DNA of 64,000 bases from JANQSS01 sp965249735. Lineage in GTDB: Bacteria > Bacteroidota > Bacteroidia > Chitinophagales > Saprospiraceae. Position 1 is the first letter of the stretch. Each line of letters opens with the position of its first letter. Position numbers and translations under genes: made by a program. Below, piece after piece: positions 34,782 to 44,770 of the stretch. The stretch is taken from the NCBI GenBank assembly GCA_965249735.1, contig CBDFMS010000022.1, forward strand, positions 124,001-188,000. Direction: 5' to 3'. The notes beneath the pieces are model-generated. The model was not told the DNA's origin. It made no database searches and worked only from the letters and a program-made list of their open reading frames with translations.

Positions 34782-36404
34782 TTGAATCAATTTAACGCAC
34801 TTGGCCTGTCAGCTGAATTAATTTCAGCCCTTGATGACCTGAATATTCATTCTCCAACAGAAATTCAGGCAAAAGCAATTCCACAATTACTTGAATTCGA
34901 TCCGGATTTTATTGGTGTCGCCCAAACAGGTACCGGAAAAACAGCGGCTTTTTTATTGCCTCTTCTTCAATTGGTAAACCCTTCGGAGCGCAAGACCCAA
35001 GCCTTGATTGTCGCACCTACACGTGAGCTTGTGCAGCAAATTCATGCAGCTTTTAATTCATTTAAAAAATATCTGCCCAGGATTTCCAGTGAGGTTGTTT
35101 ATGGCGGTACACCTGTTTACAAACAAGTGACCCAATTGAAAAAAAAACCGCCCCAAATCCTTATGGGTACGCCGGGACGCCTCATCGATCTCATCAAACG
35201 TAAAGCCATCAATCTCAGTACCTGCCGGTATCTGATTCTCGATGAAGCTGATGAAATGTTGAATATGGGGTTTCAGGAAGATGTGGATGAAATATTAAAA
35301 CATACCAGTGAGGACAAGAAAATCTGGCTATTCTCCGCCACCATGCCTGCACCTATTCGCAGCTTGATTAAGAATTATATGGAAAGTCCGTTGGAGGTCC
35401 GGGTGCGGGCCCAACAGCGGACAAATGAAAATATCCAGCACGAATATATTTTAGTTGATCGTCGGGATAAATTAGAAGCGCTCAAACGTATCATCGACTA
35501 TATCGAAGAATTGTATTGTGTGATTTTTTGTAAAACCAAAATGGATACGCAGGAATTGTCCGATGCGCTTAATCGCGATGGATATAAAGCCAGTGCGATT
35601 CACGGCGACTTGTCACAACAACAGCGCAACCAGGTATTACGTGCATTTAAATCCGGAGCAGTTAATATTTTAGTCGCTACCGATGTGGTAGCTCGTGGTA
35701 TTGATATTGATGACCTGACTCATGTCATCCATTATACCCTGCCATTAGATCGGGAGTATTACACCCATCGAAGTGGCCGCACAGCTCGTGCAGGTAAAAC
35801 AGGCACATCATTATCAATTATCTCTCCTGCGGATCATTCCCGGTTACGTCGATTTGAATCTTCACTCAAGATCAATATTCAAAAAATACCTGTTCCTAAA
35901 CGTTCGGAAGTAGAGAATAAACGTATCGATAACTGGATCGATCAGGTTGCCCAATCCGAAATCTTCATCTCTGGCTTTTCAGAGAATGCTATTGCCTTAT
36001 TAGAAAATTTCACAAAAGAAGAATTGCTTGCTAAAATAATTTCACGTGAAATAGGTCAGGCCAAGGATGTAAAGGGAAAAGACGATCTAAATTTACAGGC
36101 ACGATCACATTCATCATCCAAATCACGATCTACATCACGCAAAAAATCCGAAAGGCGAGGCGGGAAGCAAAGTGCCTATACTCAGGTTTTTATTAACCTT
36201 GGTAAAATTGACGGTATTGACAAGAGAACCCTGCTAAAAATTATTTGTAATGAATCCGGCTATTCGAAAAATGAAGTCGGAAATATAAATCTTCATAAGC
36301 GGCATAGCACGTTTGAACTTAGCAGTAAAAAGGCCAAACACATTGAAAAGGATTTCAAAAAAATGAAATACAAAGGACGTCGAATCAATGTGAAAAGAGA
36401 TTAG
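34782..36404 (+). CDS. DEAD-box RNA helicase with DbpA-type RNA-binding domain
   Basis: This 540-residue protein unwinds RNA. Helicase motifs follow in order: Q motif (PTEIQAKAI), AQTGTGKT, PTRELVQQ, DEAD, SAT and HRSGRTAR. A basic, Ser/Arg-rich linker (about residues 430-465) leads to a C-terminal DbpA RNA-binding domain (FINLGKIDGIDKRTLL to GRRINVKRD), which in the family binds the 23S rRNA hairpin 92 region, so a role in ribosome assembly is likely. The start is a TTG; no in-frame ATG lies at the family's conserved N-terminus. TypA is the neighbour upstream. Confidence 0.94.
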   Translation: MNQFNALGLSAELISALDDLNIHSPTEIQAKAIPQLLEFDPDFIGVAQTGTGKTAAFLLPLLQLVNPSERKTQALIVAPTRELVQQIHAAFNSFKKYLPRISSEVVYGGTPVYKQVTQLKKKPPQILMGTPGRLIDLIKRKAINLSTCRYLILDEADEMLNMGFQEDVDEILKHTSEDKKIWLFSATMPAPIRSLIKNYMESPLEVRVRAQQRTNENIQHEYILVDRRDKLEALKRIIDYIEELYCVIFCKTKMDTQELSDALNRDGYKASAIHGDLSQQQRNQVLRAFKSGAVNILVATDVVARGIDIDDLTHVIHYTLPLDREYYTHRSGRTARAGKTGTSLSIISPADHSRLRRFESSLKINIQKIPVPKRSEVENKRIDNWIDQVAQSEIFISGFSENAIALLENFTKEELLAKIISREIGQAKDVKGKDDLNLQARSHSSSKSRSTSRKKSERRGGKQSAYTQVFINLGKIDGIDKRTLLKIICNESGYSKNEVGNINLHKRHSTFELSSKKAKHIEKDFKKMKYKGRRINVKRD

Positions 36405-36488
36405 TACCGTTTACATACCTCGCTATATTGCTTGTCTTGAATACACTTTAATCCGCACAGATTAATATTTCAAGTATCTTCACATTTC

Positions 36489-37586
36489 ATGAATATCGCA
36501 CTTATAGAACCCTTTTATGGCGGATCGCACAAGCAATGGTGCGACGGTTTCAAGCGATTTAGCAAACATTCTATAACAATATTTTCATTGAGCCCGCATC
36601 ATTGGAAATGGCGTATGCATGGTGCTGCTATTCCATTGGCACGAAAATTTCTCGAACATGAAACTAATTTTGATCTTATCATCGCAAGTGATTTTCTAAA
36701 TGTCGGTTTGTTTCGTAGTCTCATACAAAGTTCAGGTCAAATTCCTATTGTCCTATATTTTCACGAAAACCAAATTACATATCCGTGGAGTCCTGATGAT
36801 CCTGATGTAATTTATCAGCGCGACCATACTTATGGTTTTATTAATTACACATCAGCTTTAGTCTCCGATCATATATTCTTTAATTCTGCTTATCATCTGA
36901 ATTCTTTTATTTCGAACCTACCAGGTTTTCTAAAACAATTTCCGGATAACAGAAGTTTAGAAACGGTAGATTCGATTCAGGCAAAATCTGAGGTGCTGCC
37001 TTTGGGCCTTGATCTGTCTATACTCAATGCGAATAAAGAATCCGTAATAAAACCAAACGACCCTGTCCTCTTGTGGAATCATCGCTGGGAGTATGATAAA
37101 AATCCACAAGATTTTTTTGAAGCATTATTGGCTCTCAAGGCGAAAGAAATTAATTTCAAATTGGTCGTTCTGGGTAAGGAGATGAAAGCTTCACCGGATA
37201 TTTTCCAATTGGCAAGAATAAAATTGGCCGATCACATCCTTCACTGGGGCTATTGTGAAGACGTGGCAGAATATGCGTACTGGCTCTGGCTGGCAGATAT
37301 TGTTCCTGTGACATCCAATCAAGACTTTTTTGGCATTAGCGTTGTGGAGGCCATCTATTGTAATTGTTGGCCACTTTTACCTATGCGATTAGCATATACG
37401 GAGCATTTTGACGAAATCGATAACGCTCATGTTTATGCCGATCAACAGGAATTGGTGCAAAAATTAGAAGCCTGCTGTCTAGATCTACCCGGCCTCCGAA
37501 ATAGACCTATCAAGAGTCGAGTGAACGGCTATGATTGGAGCCGGATGGCATCGATCTACGATATTCGATTCGAATCAATGATCTAA
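36489..37586 (+). CDS. tRNA-queuosine alpha-mannosyltransferase homologue (GTDC1/DUF3524)
   Basis: This 365-residue glycosyltransferase matches the DUF3524/GTDC1 family. Its animal member, QTMAN, attaches mannose to queuosine in tRNA-Asp. Visible signatures are IEPFYGGSHKQW at the N-terminus, SLSPHHWKWRMHGAA, YFHENQITYPW and, in the second GT-B Rossmann half, LWNHRWEYDKNPQDFF and a final SVVEAIYCNCWPLLP. There is no signal peptide or membrane segment. It follows TypA and a DbpA-like helicase, two translation-related genes, which supports an RNA substrate. Whether the bacterial enzyme modifies queuosine is inference. Confidence 0.85.
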   Translation: MNIALIEPFYGGSHKQWCDGFKRFSKHSITIFSLSPHHWKWRMHGAAIPLARKFLEHETNFDLIIASDFLNVGLFRSLIQSSGQIPIVLYFHENQITYPWSPDDPDVIYQRDHTYGFINYTSALVSDHIFFNSAYHLNSFISNLPGFLKQFPDNRSLETVDSIQAKSEVLPLGLDLSILNANKESVIKPNDPVLLWNHRWEYDKNPQDFFEALLALKAKEINFKLVVLGKEMKASPDIFQLARIKLADHILHWGYCEDVAEYAYWLWLADIVPVTSNQDFFGISVVEAIYCNCWPLLPMRLAYTEHFDEIDNAHVYADQQELVQKLEACCLDLPGLRNRPIKSRVNGYDWSRMASIYDIRFESMI

Positions 37587-37681
37587 TCAAGCATACTTGG
37601 TTGACACCCAAACTTCATAAATGTCCATACAACAATTCATAGGACGATGAGTTATGAATAGTACAAATTAAACCTATCGCT

Positions 37682-38626
37682 ATGCATAACAAACCGTTCT
37701 TGTTCTTCGCCATATTAGCCGGAGCATTCATCTTGCTGATCTCCTTATTCAGCTTTGATTCTCCTACACTACCTGGATCAATTTTATCTCCTTTACATTC
37801 TGAATATACAATTGACTATTGGGACGAAGGTCTGGCTGAAGTATCTCGATATACATTAGAGCAGAACAGGTATCAGGATGTTCATCCAGGTGAGGTGGTT
37901 ATGATTTTTGTTAAGGAAGATTTTTTGACAGCTAAGCAGGTGAAGAGTGAATCTTCTTCTCTTAAGCGATCTACGCCTATTTTAAAAAATATCATGTTGA
38001 AAAAATTTACTACAGGTTTATATGACTATACGATGTCCACCAATGTATTTTCAGCATTTGATCAAAATAAGTTTCCGGGTGTATTTAAGATTCAAAGTTT
38101 ATCTACGGAATGGTGTGGTTCGACCTATACGCAATTAAATCATCGGGACAATGCCTATGAAGTAGAATTGCGATCATATTTTGAAAATGAAGGTGACCAA
38201 CACACACAGATTAAAGATGTATTAACAGAGGACGAAATATTTAATTTAATCAGATTAAATCCAGACGGTCTTCCTATTGGTGAATTGGAATTAATTCCGG
38301 CGACACAATACAGTCGTTTATCCCATCTACCTATCGGATCTTATAAAGCTACAACTCAACTAAGTTCATACGAAGGAAAAGAATTTGACGAAAAATCCAT
38401 TCATGTGTATCAACTGGATCTGAAAAAAATGAATCGATCGGTGCGTATCTATTTCGAGCGCAGTTACCCACATCGTATCCTCGGCTGGGATGAATCTTTT
38501 CCCTCCATGTTTGACCGTCAACCACGGACAACCAAGGCAAGACTTAGTCATCAAATTCGAAAAGATTATTGGAAATACAATCGTCTCGACAACCAAGGCC
38601 TTCGGGCTGAATTAGGTCTAAAATAA
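37682..38626 (+). CDS. Conserved Bacteroidota exported protein, often misnamed Maf
   Basis: This 314-residue protein has an N-terminal hydrophobic segment (residues 7-24) with little downstream lipobox support, so it is a membrane-anchored or secreted protein. Its pattern YWDEGLAEVSRYTLEQNRY, VVMIFVKEDF and STEWCGSTYTQLN is that of a conserved Bacteroidota group that databases often call septum formation inhibitor Maf. It shows none of the true Maf pyrophosphatase motifs. The actual function is not known. The gene stands between a glycosyltransferase and a convergent fadD gene. Confidence 0.75.
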   Translation: MHNKPFLFFAILAGAFILLISLFSFDSPTLPGSILSPLHSEYTIDYWDEGLAEVSRYTLEQNRYQDVHPGEVVMIFVKEDFLTAKQVKSESSSLKRSTPILKNIMLKKFTTGLYDYTMSTNVFSAFDQNKFPGVFKIQSLSTEWCGSTYTQLNHRDNAYEVELRSYFENEGDQHTQIKDVLTEDEIFNLIRLNPDGLPIGELELIPATQYSRLSHLPIGSYKATTQLSSYEGKEFDEKSIHVYQLDLKKMNRSVRIYFERSYPHRILGWDESFPSMFDRQPRTTKARLSHQIRKDYWKYNRLDNQGLRAELGLK

Positions 38627-38673
38627 TAGCTTAGAATTAATTATCCTTCGTGAAATATCGCACTAAAGATGGA

Positions 38674-40341
38674 CTAGCTTTTTTCTTCCTTCAATGCCCG
38701 ACGCAATATTTTACCAACATTAGTTTTGGGTAATTCATCCCTAAATTCAATTGATTTAGGAACTTTATATTTAGTCAGACTTTCACTGGCCCAGGCAATA
38801 ATTTCTTCTGCCTTGACATGTTTATCTTTTCGTACGACGAAAGCCTTGACTACTTCCCCTGATTTTTCATGCGGTACACCTATGACTGCTACTTCCAACA
38901 CTTTAGGATGTGTCGCAAGGACGTCCTCAATTTCATTTGGATACACATTAAATCCGGAGACATTAATCATGTCTTTTATTCGATCTACTATGACAAAGTA
39001 TCCACCCTCAATCATCTTCCCTACGTCTCCGGTGATCAACCAATCATCTTTAAAAACATTGTCAGTTTCTTCCTGACGATTGTAATAGCCTTTCATAACC
39101 TGAGGCCCTCTAACATAGATCTCCCCTTCTTCGTGCAGGTCGGCTTCGCTGCCATCTTCTCTGACAATTTTTACTTCGGTCGAAGGTACAGGCAGGCCAA
39201 TTGAGCCTTCAATCCCTGACCCGTCAATCGGATTTACCGTGGCCACGGGTGCTGTTTCCGTCAAACCATACCCCTCTGATATGGAACATCCCGTCATTTC
39301 CTTCCACGCCCTTGCTACACTTGTTTGCAAGGCCATTCCTCCCGCTACACAAACACGCAAACTACTATAGTCAACTTCCTGAGCAGGTTTATAATTTAAT
39401 AATCCATTAAACAACGTATTTACACCAGTCATTAAACTGACCGGATATTTATTAAAGGCATCAACGATGGTGCCCAATTTCCTTGGATTTACAATATAAA
39501 TCGTATGAGCACCGAAACTCATCATGGCACAACAATTGACGGTAAAAGCAAAACTATGATACATGGGTAATGGGCAAAGTGCAATTTCTTTTCCTTCAGT
39601 GAGAAATGGTTCCATGCAAGCCCGAATTTGCAACACATTTGCAATGATATTTTTATTGGTCAACATTGCGCCTTTTGATATACCGGTCGTTCCCCCTGTA
39701 TATTGATGAAGAATAACATCATCAGGCTGCTGTGGAAATTCCTGTAATGAGAATTTTTTTCCTGCACTAAGTGCTTGCTTGAAGGAGACCGTATTAGGAA
39801 TTGAATATTTTGGAACCAGTCGTTTAAAATATTTCACCACTGTATTGACCATCGCACCTTTTACCATGCCCAACAACTCACCAATAGATGTTACGATTAT
39901 AGTTTTAATCTCGGTTTGAGGTAGAACTTTTTCCAGGTTATGAGCAAAATTATCGGCTATGACAATGGCCTTGACACCGGATGATTGAAACTGATGCAAC
40001 ATCTCACGTGGTGTATAAAGGGGATTCGTATTCACAATAATTAATCCCGCCTTTAAGGCTCCGAACGTAGCAATTGGATATTGAAGGAGGTTGGGCATCA
40101 TAAGAGCAATCCGATCACCGGCTTCAAGTCCGCGACTTTGCAGATATGCACCAAATTGCGTACTCTTTTTATCAAGATCTCGGTAGGAAATAGTTGCACC
40201 CATGCATGTAAATGCAGGAGATTTGTCATACTTCTCTGCGTGCTTCTCGAATAATTCTACAACGCCACAATACTCTTCCGCATTGATATTTGCAGGTACA
40301 CCGGATGGATAATTTTTAAGCCAGGGTCTTTCTTCAAACAT
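38674..40341 (-). CDS. fadD: Long-chain fatty acid-CoA ligase
   Basis: This 555-residue AMP-forming enzyme activates fatty acids to acyl-CoA with ATP. The phosphate-binding loop YTGGTTGISKGA, the YGLTE motif near residue 360, GDVG in the hinge region and the C-terminal catalytic lysine in PKTNVGKILRR are all present. Length is as expected. It works on the cytoplasmic membrane face and supplies substrates for beta-oxidation, for example the acyl-CoA dehydrogenase at 26469. It is transcribed leftward, convergent with the gene at 37682. Confidence 0.94.
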   Translation of the reverse strand: MFEERPWLKNYPSGVPANINAEEYCGVVELFEKHAEKYDKSPAFTCMGATISYRDLDKKSTQFGAYLQSRGLEAGDRIALMMPNLLQYPIATFGALKAGLIIVNTNPLYTPREMLHQFQSSGVKAIVIADNFAHNLEKVLPQTEIKTIIVTSIGELLGMVKGAMVNTVVKYFKRLVPKYSIPNTVSFKQALSAGKKFSLQEFPQQPDDVILHQYTGGTTGISKGAMLTNKNIIANVLQIRACMEPFLTEGKEIALCPLPMYHSFAFTVNCCAMMSFGAHTIYIVNPRKLGTIVDAFNKYPVSLMTGVNTLFNGLLNYKPAQEVDYSSLRVCVAGGMALQTSVARAWKEMTGCSISEGYGLTETAPVATVNPIDGSGIEGSIGLPVPSTEVKIVREDGSEADLHEEGEIYVRGPQVMKGYYNRQEETDNVFKDDWLITGDVGKMIEGGYFVIVDRIKDMINVSGFNVYPNEIEDVLATHPKVLEVAVIGVPHEKSGEVVKAFVVRKDKHVKAEEIIAWASESLTKYKVPKSIEFRDELPKTNVGKILRRALKEEKS

Positions 40342-40447
40342 ATCTTCATGTTTATGAGAAGTGTATAAATATATCTTGCAATATACCGAAAGAACCGCTT
40401 TTGTACGCCTTGATCAACTAGAAATCGAACTGATGGTGGACATCGAC

Positions 40448-41914
40448 TTAGGCCCTCAATTGAATGCGCATACCTGCGATGAGTTCTTTTGACTCAATTT
40501 TGGGTAATTTATTAAAATCTTGAGGTGCAACCTGTGTTTTGATGGGAATACCTTTGAGAATAGTAATATGTTTATCCTGCATGGACTGCTCATGCTGAAA
40601 TGCTGAACGTGTTTGAGTGGATTGCTCAGTAGCAATTTGGTAATATCGACAAGTCTCCGGATTAGAACGGATAGATTGAATGGATTTCCATAAAATTTCA
40701 TTTGTTAGTGGTACAGGCTTATAATCCCGAATTAAAAATCGCCCTTCAGTCAATGAAAGCGGAAGATCAATCAACATGCCATGATCGACATGCAAGGAAG
40801 GCAAATTATTCCAATATTTTAATTGTCTTATTTCAATATTAAATATTTTTGCAACGGTAAATAAATTCTCTTTGTGCTGCACCAGGTATTGCAAGTGCAA
40901 ATAAATATTCTGAAGCGTATCCGAATAGTTGGAGTGGAACCATTCCATTTCAGTCAATTGAGACAATTTCACAAAGTCAGAACGCTCGAGCGTATCGCGT
41001 AATTGATAATAATATTTAAGACATCGATTAGGCAAGATTAAATTATAACCGCGCGGTGATTCCGGGATATAATCTCGTTTATACATAGGATTAATAAATT
41101 TTAAAGTATCAATATCAATTTTCATTAATTTAGCCACATCTTTCAAATAAACTTTGTGGTTAAATATTTTTACTTGTGATGTAAAATGAAAATCCGGATG
41201 AGATCGTTCAGGAATAAATCCATGCTTATTGAAGTCTGAAAAGACATAAGTTGCCGCGATGAAAGCCGGAATATAATTTGACGTCTCCCGAGGTAGATCT
41301 TCACGCAAACTCCAATAATCTGTTTTACCTGTTTTGTCCATGATCTTGCCAATTCGATTTGGACCTGCATTGTATGCAGCCAACGTCAATTCCCAATCAC
41401 CAAAACGATCGTATAATTTAGCTAAATATGATAAAGCCGCATCAGTCGATTCGTACGGATCTTTTCGTTCATCGACGGAGTGATACATGCGCACACCCAG
41501 GTCTCGAGCTGTGGGTGGCATAATTTGCCAAAGGCCCACTGCACCCGACCGTGATTTTGCATGTGGACTCAAGGCCGACTCCACAATGGCCAAATATTTT
41601 AATTCTTGAGGAAGATTATGTTCTTCCAACTTCTTCTCAATTATTGGAAAATACAACATCATACGTCGAACAACCGACTCACTTTTTTGTCTGCCGTTCA
41701 CCAAATAGTTACGTAAATATGACTCAACCTCAGACGTGTAGCGCATGTCCACGATATTTGGCATCGACGTCAAATCATCATGTAGAAAAGATTTATCGAA
41801 ATAATAATCACCGTCAGCAGCTAACGTGACAATCGAAAATGTCTGTGAGACACTAAAGAAAATCAACACCAATGCGGTTTTGAGATTCAACGATATGATA
41901 AGTTTATTCGACAA
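40448..41914 (-). CDS. MltD-like lytic transglycosylase with degenerate LysM region
   Basis: This 488-residue periplasmic enzyme cleaves peptidoglycan glycan strands. A signal peptide spans the first ~33 residues. The SLT domain (about 95-235) contains the catalytic Glu112 in VESALSPHAKS, GLWQIMPPTARDLG and AAYNAGPNRI. The second half has LysM-like stretches (KVYLKDVAKLMKID and ENLFTVAKIFNIE), which would help bind peptidoglycan. The upstream neighbour on the strand is hisS with an 82-base gap. Assignment to the MltD group is good. Confidence 0.9.
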   Translation of the reverse strand: MSNKLIISLNLKTALVLIFFSVSQTFSIVTLAADGDYYFDKSFLHDDLTSMPNIVDMRYTSEVESYLRNYLVNGRQKSESVVRRMMLYFPIIEKKLEEHNLPQELKYLAIVESALSPHAKSRSGAVGLWQIMPPTARDLGVRMYHSVDERKDPYESTDAALSYLAKLYDRFGDWELTLAAYNAGPNRIGKIMDKTGKTDYWSLREDLPRETSNYIPAFIAATYVFSDFNKHGFIPERSHPDFHFTSQVKIFNHKVYLKDVAKLMKIDIDTLKFINPMYKRDYIPESPRGYNLILPNRCLKYYYQLRDTLERSDFVKLSQLTEMEWFHSNYSDTLQNIYLHLQYLVQHKENLFTVAKIFNIEIRQLKYWNNLPSLHVDHGMLIDLPLSLTEGRFLIRDYKPVPLTNEILWKSIQSIRSNPETCRYYQIATEQSTQTRSAFQHEQSMQDKHITILKGIPIKTQVAPQDFNKLPKIESKELIAGMRIQLRA

Positions 41915-41996
41915 GATTCAGTGAGATTAATACAAAAGTACAAGAGTGCTATGACTTCAACATCATTTCACGAAAGCATCTTGAAATAAATAATTG

Positions 41997-43334
41997 TTAA
42001 TGTAGGATGTCGATAATCGCTTCAAGCGATTTTTGTTCCTGTTCACCCGTATCCATGTTCTTGAACATCAATGTATTGGCTTTCATTTCATCACTACCTG
42101 CCAGACCAACAAAAGGAATATTCCGGTCATGTGCATATTTCATCTGTTTTTTCAATTTGACCGGACTGGGATAAATTGATGATGGAATACCTGCTGCTCT
42201 CAACTTCATGACGCAAGAAAACGCATAGTGATGCGAATCTTCATCAAGGGCGACTAACATGATTTTAGTACGTTGTTGAATAGATGTTGGAAATAAATCT
42301 AATTCCTTCATCACGTCATAAATTCGTGCAGCTCCAAAACTTATTCCTACACCGGAAACGCCTTTCAAACCAAATACACCAGTCAAGTCATCATATCGAC
42401 CTCCACCACCTATACTACCAATTTTTACATCCGGACACAGCACCTCAAAAATACAGCCTGTGTAATAATTTAATCCTCGCGCCAAAGACCAGTCAAATTC
42501 TATTTTATTATGAAATTTATCATTTTGAAAATATAACTGAATGGTTTGAATTTCATTAATTCCTAAACGGCCTACCTCTGATTTTTTTAATTGCTCTTTA
42601 AGATATTCTACATCTTTACTTTCAATTAATTTAAAAGCCGTATTTATTTGGTCTTGGGATAATCCGGATTCAACGAATTGTTTGCTAACACCATCCTTGC
42701 CAATTTTATCCAATTTATCCAGAATTACTGTAAATTGTTGAAAATTCTCAACTCCAATAGTTTCGGCGACTCCTTCAAGGATTTTTCTATTATTTATTTT
42801 AATTACTACAGGAATTCCAAGTCGATTAAATGCATCATCATAAATATGGACTAATTCCGCTTCATAAACGAGCGCGTGGCTTCCAATGATATCGACGTCG
42901 CATTGATAAAACTCCTGGTAGCGTCCTTTTTGTGGACGGTCAGCACGCCAAACCGGTTGAATCTGATACCGCTTGAATGGAAATGTCAACTCATTTTGAT
43001 GCATCACTGTATATCGCGCCAGCGGCACGGTGAGATCATATCGCAAACCGCGTTTGCTGATGTGTGGAAGTAATGATTGGCTTTCCGCCCTGGAGACGAT
43101 GTCGGGATCTACCTTTCCCAAAAAATCACCATTGTTCAAAATTTTAAATAAGAGGCGGTCTCCTTCTTCTCCATATTTCCCTGTAAGTGTTTGCAAGTTT
43201 TCAATAGCCGGTGTTTCAATCGGGACAAAGTCGAACAGTTCGAAGATGTCACGCAGCGTATCGAATATATACTGACGACACAGTACCTCATTTGGTAAAA
43301 AATCCCGCGTACCTTTTGGAATGGATGGTTTCAT
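41997..43334 (-). CDS. hisS: Histidine-tRNA ligase
   Basis: This 445-residue class II aminoacyl-tRNA synthetase charges tRNA-His. Motif regions are PKGTRDFLPNE, LRYDLTVPLARY, QPVWRADRPQKGRYQEF, the histidine-specific LNYYTGCIFEV and GGGGRYDDL. The C-terminal anticodon-binding domain begins near residue 350. Its ATG overlaps the pheS stop by one base (TAATG), so the two synthetases are translationally coupled. Confidence 0.97.
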   Translation of the reverse strand: MKPSIPKGTRDFLPNEVLCRQYIFDTLRDIFELFDFVPIETPAIENLQTLTGKYGEEGDRLLFKILNNGDFLGKVDPDIVSRAESQSLLPHISKRGLRYDLTVPLARYTVMHQNELTFPFKRYQIQPVWRADRPQKGRYQEFYQCDVDIIGSHALVYEAELVHIYDDAFNRLGIPVVIKINNRKILEGVAETIGVENFQQFTVILDKLDKIGKDGVSKQFVESGLSQDQINTAFKLIESKDVEYLKEQLKKSEVGRLGINEIQTIQLYFQNDKFHNKIEFDWSLARGLNYYTGCIFEVLCPDVKIGSIGGGGRYDDLTGVFGLKGVSGVGISFGAARIYDVMKELDLFPTSIQQRTKIMLVALDEDSHHYAFSCVMKLRAAGIPSSIYPSPVKLKKQMKYAHDRNIPFVGLAGSDEMKANTLMFKNMDTGEQEQKSLEAIIDILH

Positions 43335-44362
43335 TATGCGTCAGCAAATTGTTTCAAAAATCGAATGTCGTTCTCAAATAACATGCGGATATCGGGAATA
43401 CGATAAGAAAACATGGCTTGCCGTTCGATTCCCATACCAAATGCAAATCCCGTATATTTTTCACTGTCTATTCCGCAATTATCCAACACCGCGGGATCTA
43501 CCATTCCGCACCCTAATACCTCTAACCAGCCGGTCCCTTTGGTGATGCGATAATCGATTTCATTTTCCAATCCCCAGTACACATCCATTTCGGCACTAGG
43601 CTCAGTAAATGGAAAATACGACGGCCGCAATCGGATCTTAATATCGTCGCCGTACATCTCGCGCGCATAGTACAACAGTGTCTGCTTCATATCAGCAAAT
43701 GAAACACCTTCATCGACATACAAGCCTTCAACCTGATGAAATTGACAATGAGATCTGGCGGAAATGGTCTCGTTTCTGTAGACACGCCCCGGAGCAATAA
43801 TCCGGATAGGAGGCTCGCTTTTTGTCATGACACGCGCCTGTACGCTGGATGTATGTGTCCTTAAGACGTGATTCAAGTCTCCTTTGATATAAAATGTATC
43901 CTGCATATCACGTGCCGGGTGGTTCTCCGGCGTATTCATCGCCGTAAAATTGTGCCAGTCATCTTCTATTTCCCGCTCCTCTGCCACTGTAAAGCCTATT
44001 CGTTGAAACACATCAATGATTCGATTCATGACAATATCAATGGGATGTCGTGCACCCTGAGGTATTGGATAAGGGGGTAAGCTCAGGTCAGGCCCGTCGC
44101 TTGCTGCACCCGCATCGCTCGCAGACACCCGGTTCTTCGCATTTTCAAACTTCTTCTCGGCAGCTTGCTTCAATGCATTTACCCGCTGTCCATACGCTTT
44201 CCGTTCCTCTGCAGCCACTTCTCTAACGTGTTGAAAAAGAGGTTTGATGGCATTTTTCGAACCCAAAAATCGAATCCGAAACGCCTCCAAGGCCTCCACA
44301 TCCATTATATCGTATGCTTCAAGTTCCGAAGCCATCGCATCTATGGTTTCCCAGGCGTTCAT
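43334..44362 (-). CDS. pheS: Phenylalanine-tRNA ligase alpha subunit
   Basis: This 342-residue subunit forms the catalytic part of the alpha2beta2 enzyme that charges tRNA-Phe. It has an N-terminal coiled coil (about 30-90) and the class II catalytic core, with HPARDMQDTFY, the motif-2 segment FHQVEGLYVD and the motif-3 GMGIERQAM. The beta subunit gene is not adjacent, as often seen in Bacteroidota. The upstream region holds an eight-copy octamer repeat, 48 bases before the start codon. Confidence 0.97.
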   Translation of the reverse strand: MNAWETIDAMASELEAYDIMDVEALEAFRIRFLGSKNAIKPLFQHVREVAAEERKAYGQRVNALKQAAEKKFENAKNRVSASDAGAASDGPDLSLPPYPIPQGARHPIDIVMNRIIDVFQRIGFTVAEEREIEDDWHNFTAMNTPENHPARDMQDTFYIKGDLNHVLRTHTSSVQARVMTKSEPPIRIIAPGRVYRNETISARSHCQFHQVEGLYVDEGVSFADMKQTLLYYAREMYGDDIKIRLRPSYFPFTEPSAEMDVYWGLENEIDYRITKGTGWLEVLGCGMVDPAVLDNCGIDSEKYTGFAFGMGIERQAMFSYRIPDIRMLFENDIRFLKQFADA

Positions 44363-44770
44363 TTTTTCCGTTTTATGAGACGCAAAGGTATTGCTTTGTC
44401 AGGAGATGAAAATGTGAGAATGTGAGAACATGAGAATGCCAGAACATGAGACCTTGAGAGCATGAGAATGTGAGAATTGATCTATATTAAGAAACACCCT
44501 GTTTCGGGACAATCCGCTTGACCTATGTCAATGGTTTTCAATTTAATCCTACTTCACAATAAGATGTGGTATACATTATAAATGTAATCGAAAAGGAACT
44601 TAAAATAACCACTAAAACAACTTGATTATGACTACAGCACACCACGGCAAGCAATTATTTTGAAACGTTGAGATCCTTTCTCTGTGACAGGAATATAACC
44701 CTTCAAATCTCCATTCAATAATTTCTTGCCTTGAAAAAGGACTTATTTCATAACACGATAATTCTCCGTC
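44363..44770. other. Intergenic stretch containing the octamer repeat
   Basis: The 408 bases separate the divergent pheS gene and the gene at 44771. Apart from the octamer array, a 32-codon minus-strand fragment (about 44638-44735, FQGKKLLNGDLKGYIPVT) reads like a remnant of a protein, but no family was recognised. No RNA gene was seen. Confidence 0.4.
44411..44474. repeat. Eight-unit, 8-bp tandem repeat upstream of pheS
   Basis: Eight head-to-tail octamers of the form AAnnTGAG fill 64 bases in perfect phase: three copies AATGTGAG, two AACATGAG and single variants AATGCCAG, ACCTTGAG and AGCATGAG. The array lies in the 5' region of pheS. Such arrays can change length by slippage and alter promoter spacing. 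Confidence 0.85.

Noticed and set aside
44638..44735. Minus-strand fragment FQGKKLLNGDLKGYIPVT near the octamer array
   Set aside because: Reads protein-like but only about 32 codons and no family could be named; left as a possible remnant.
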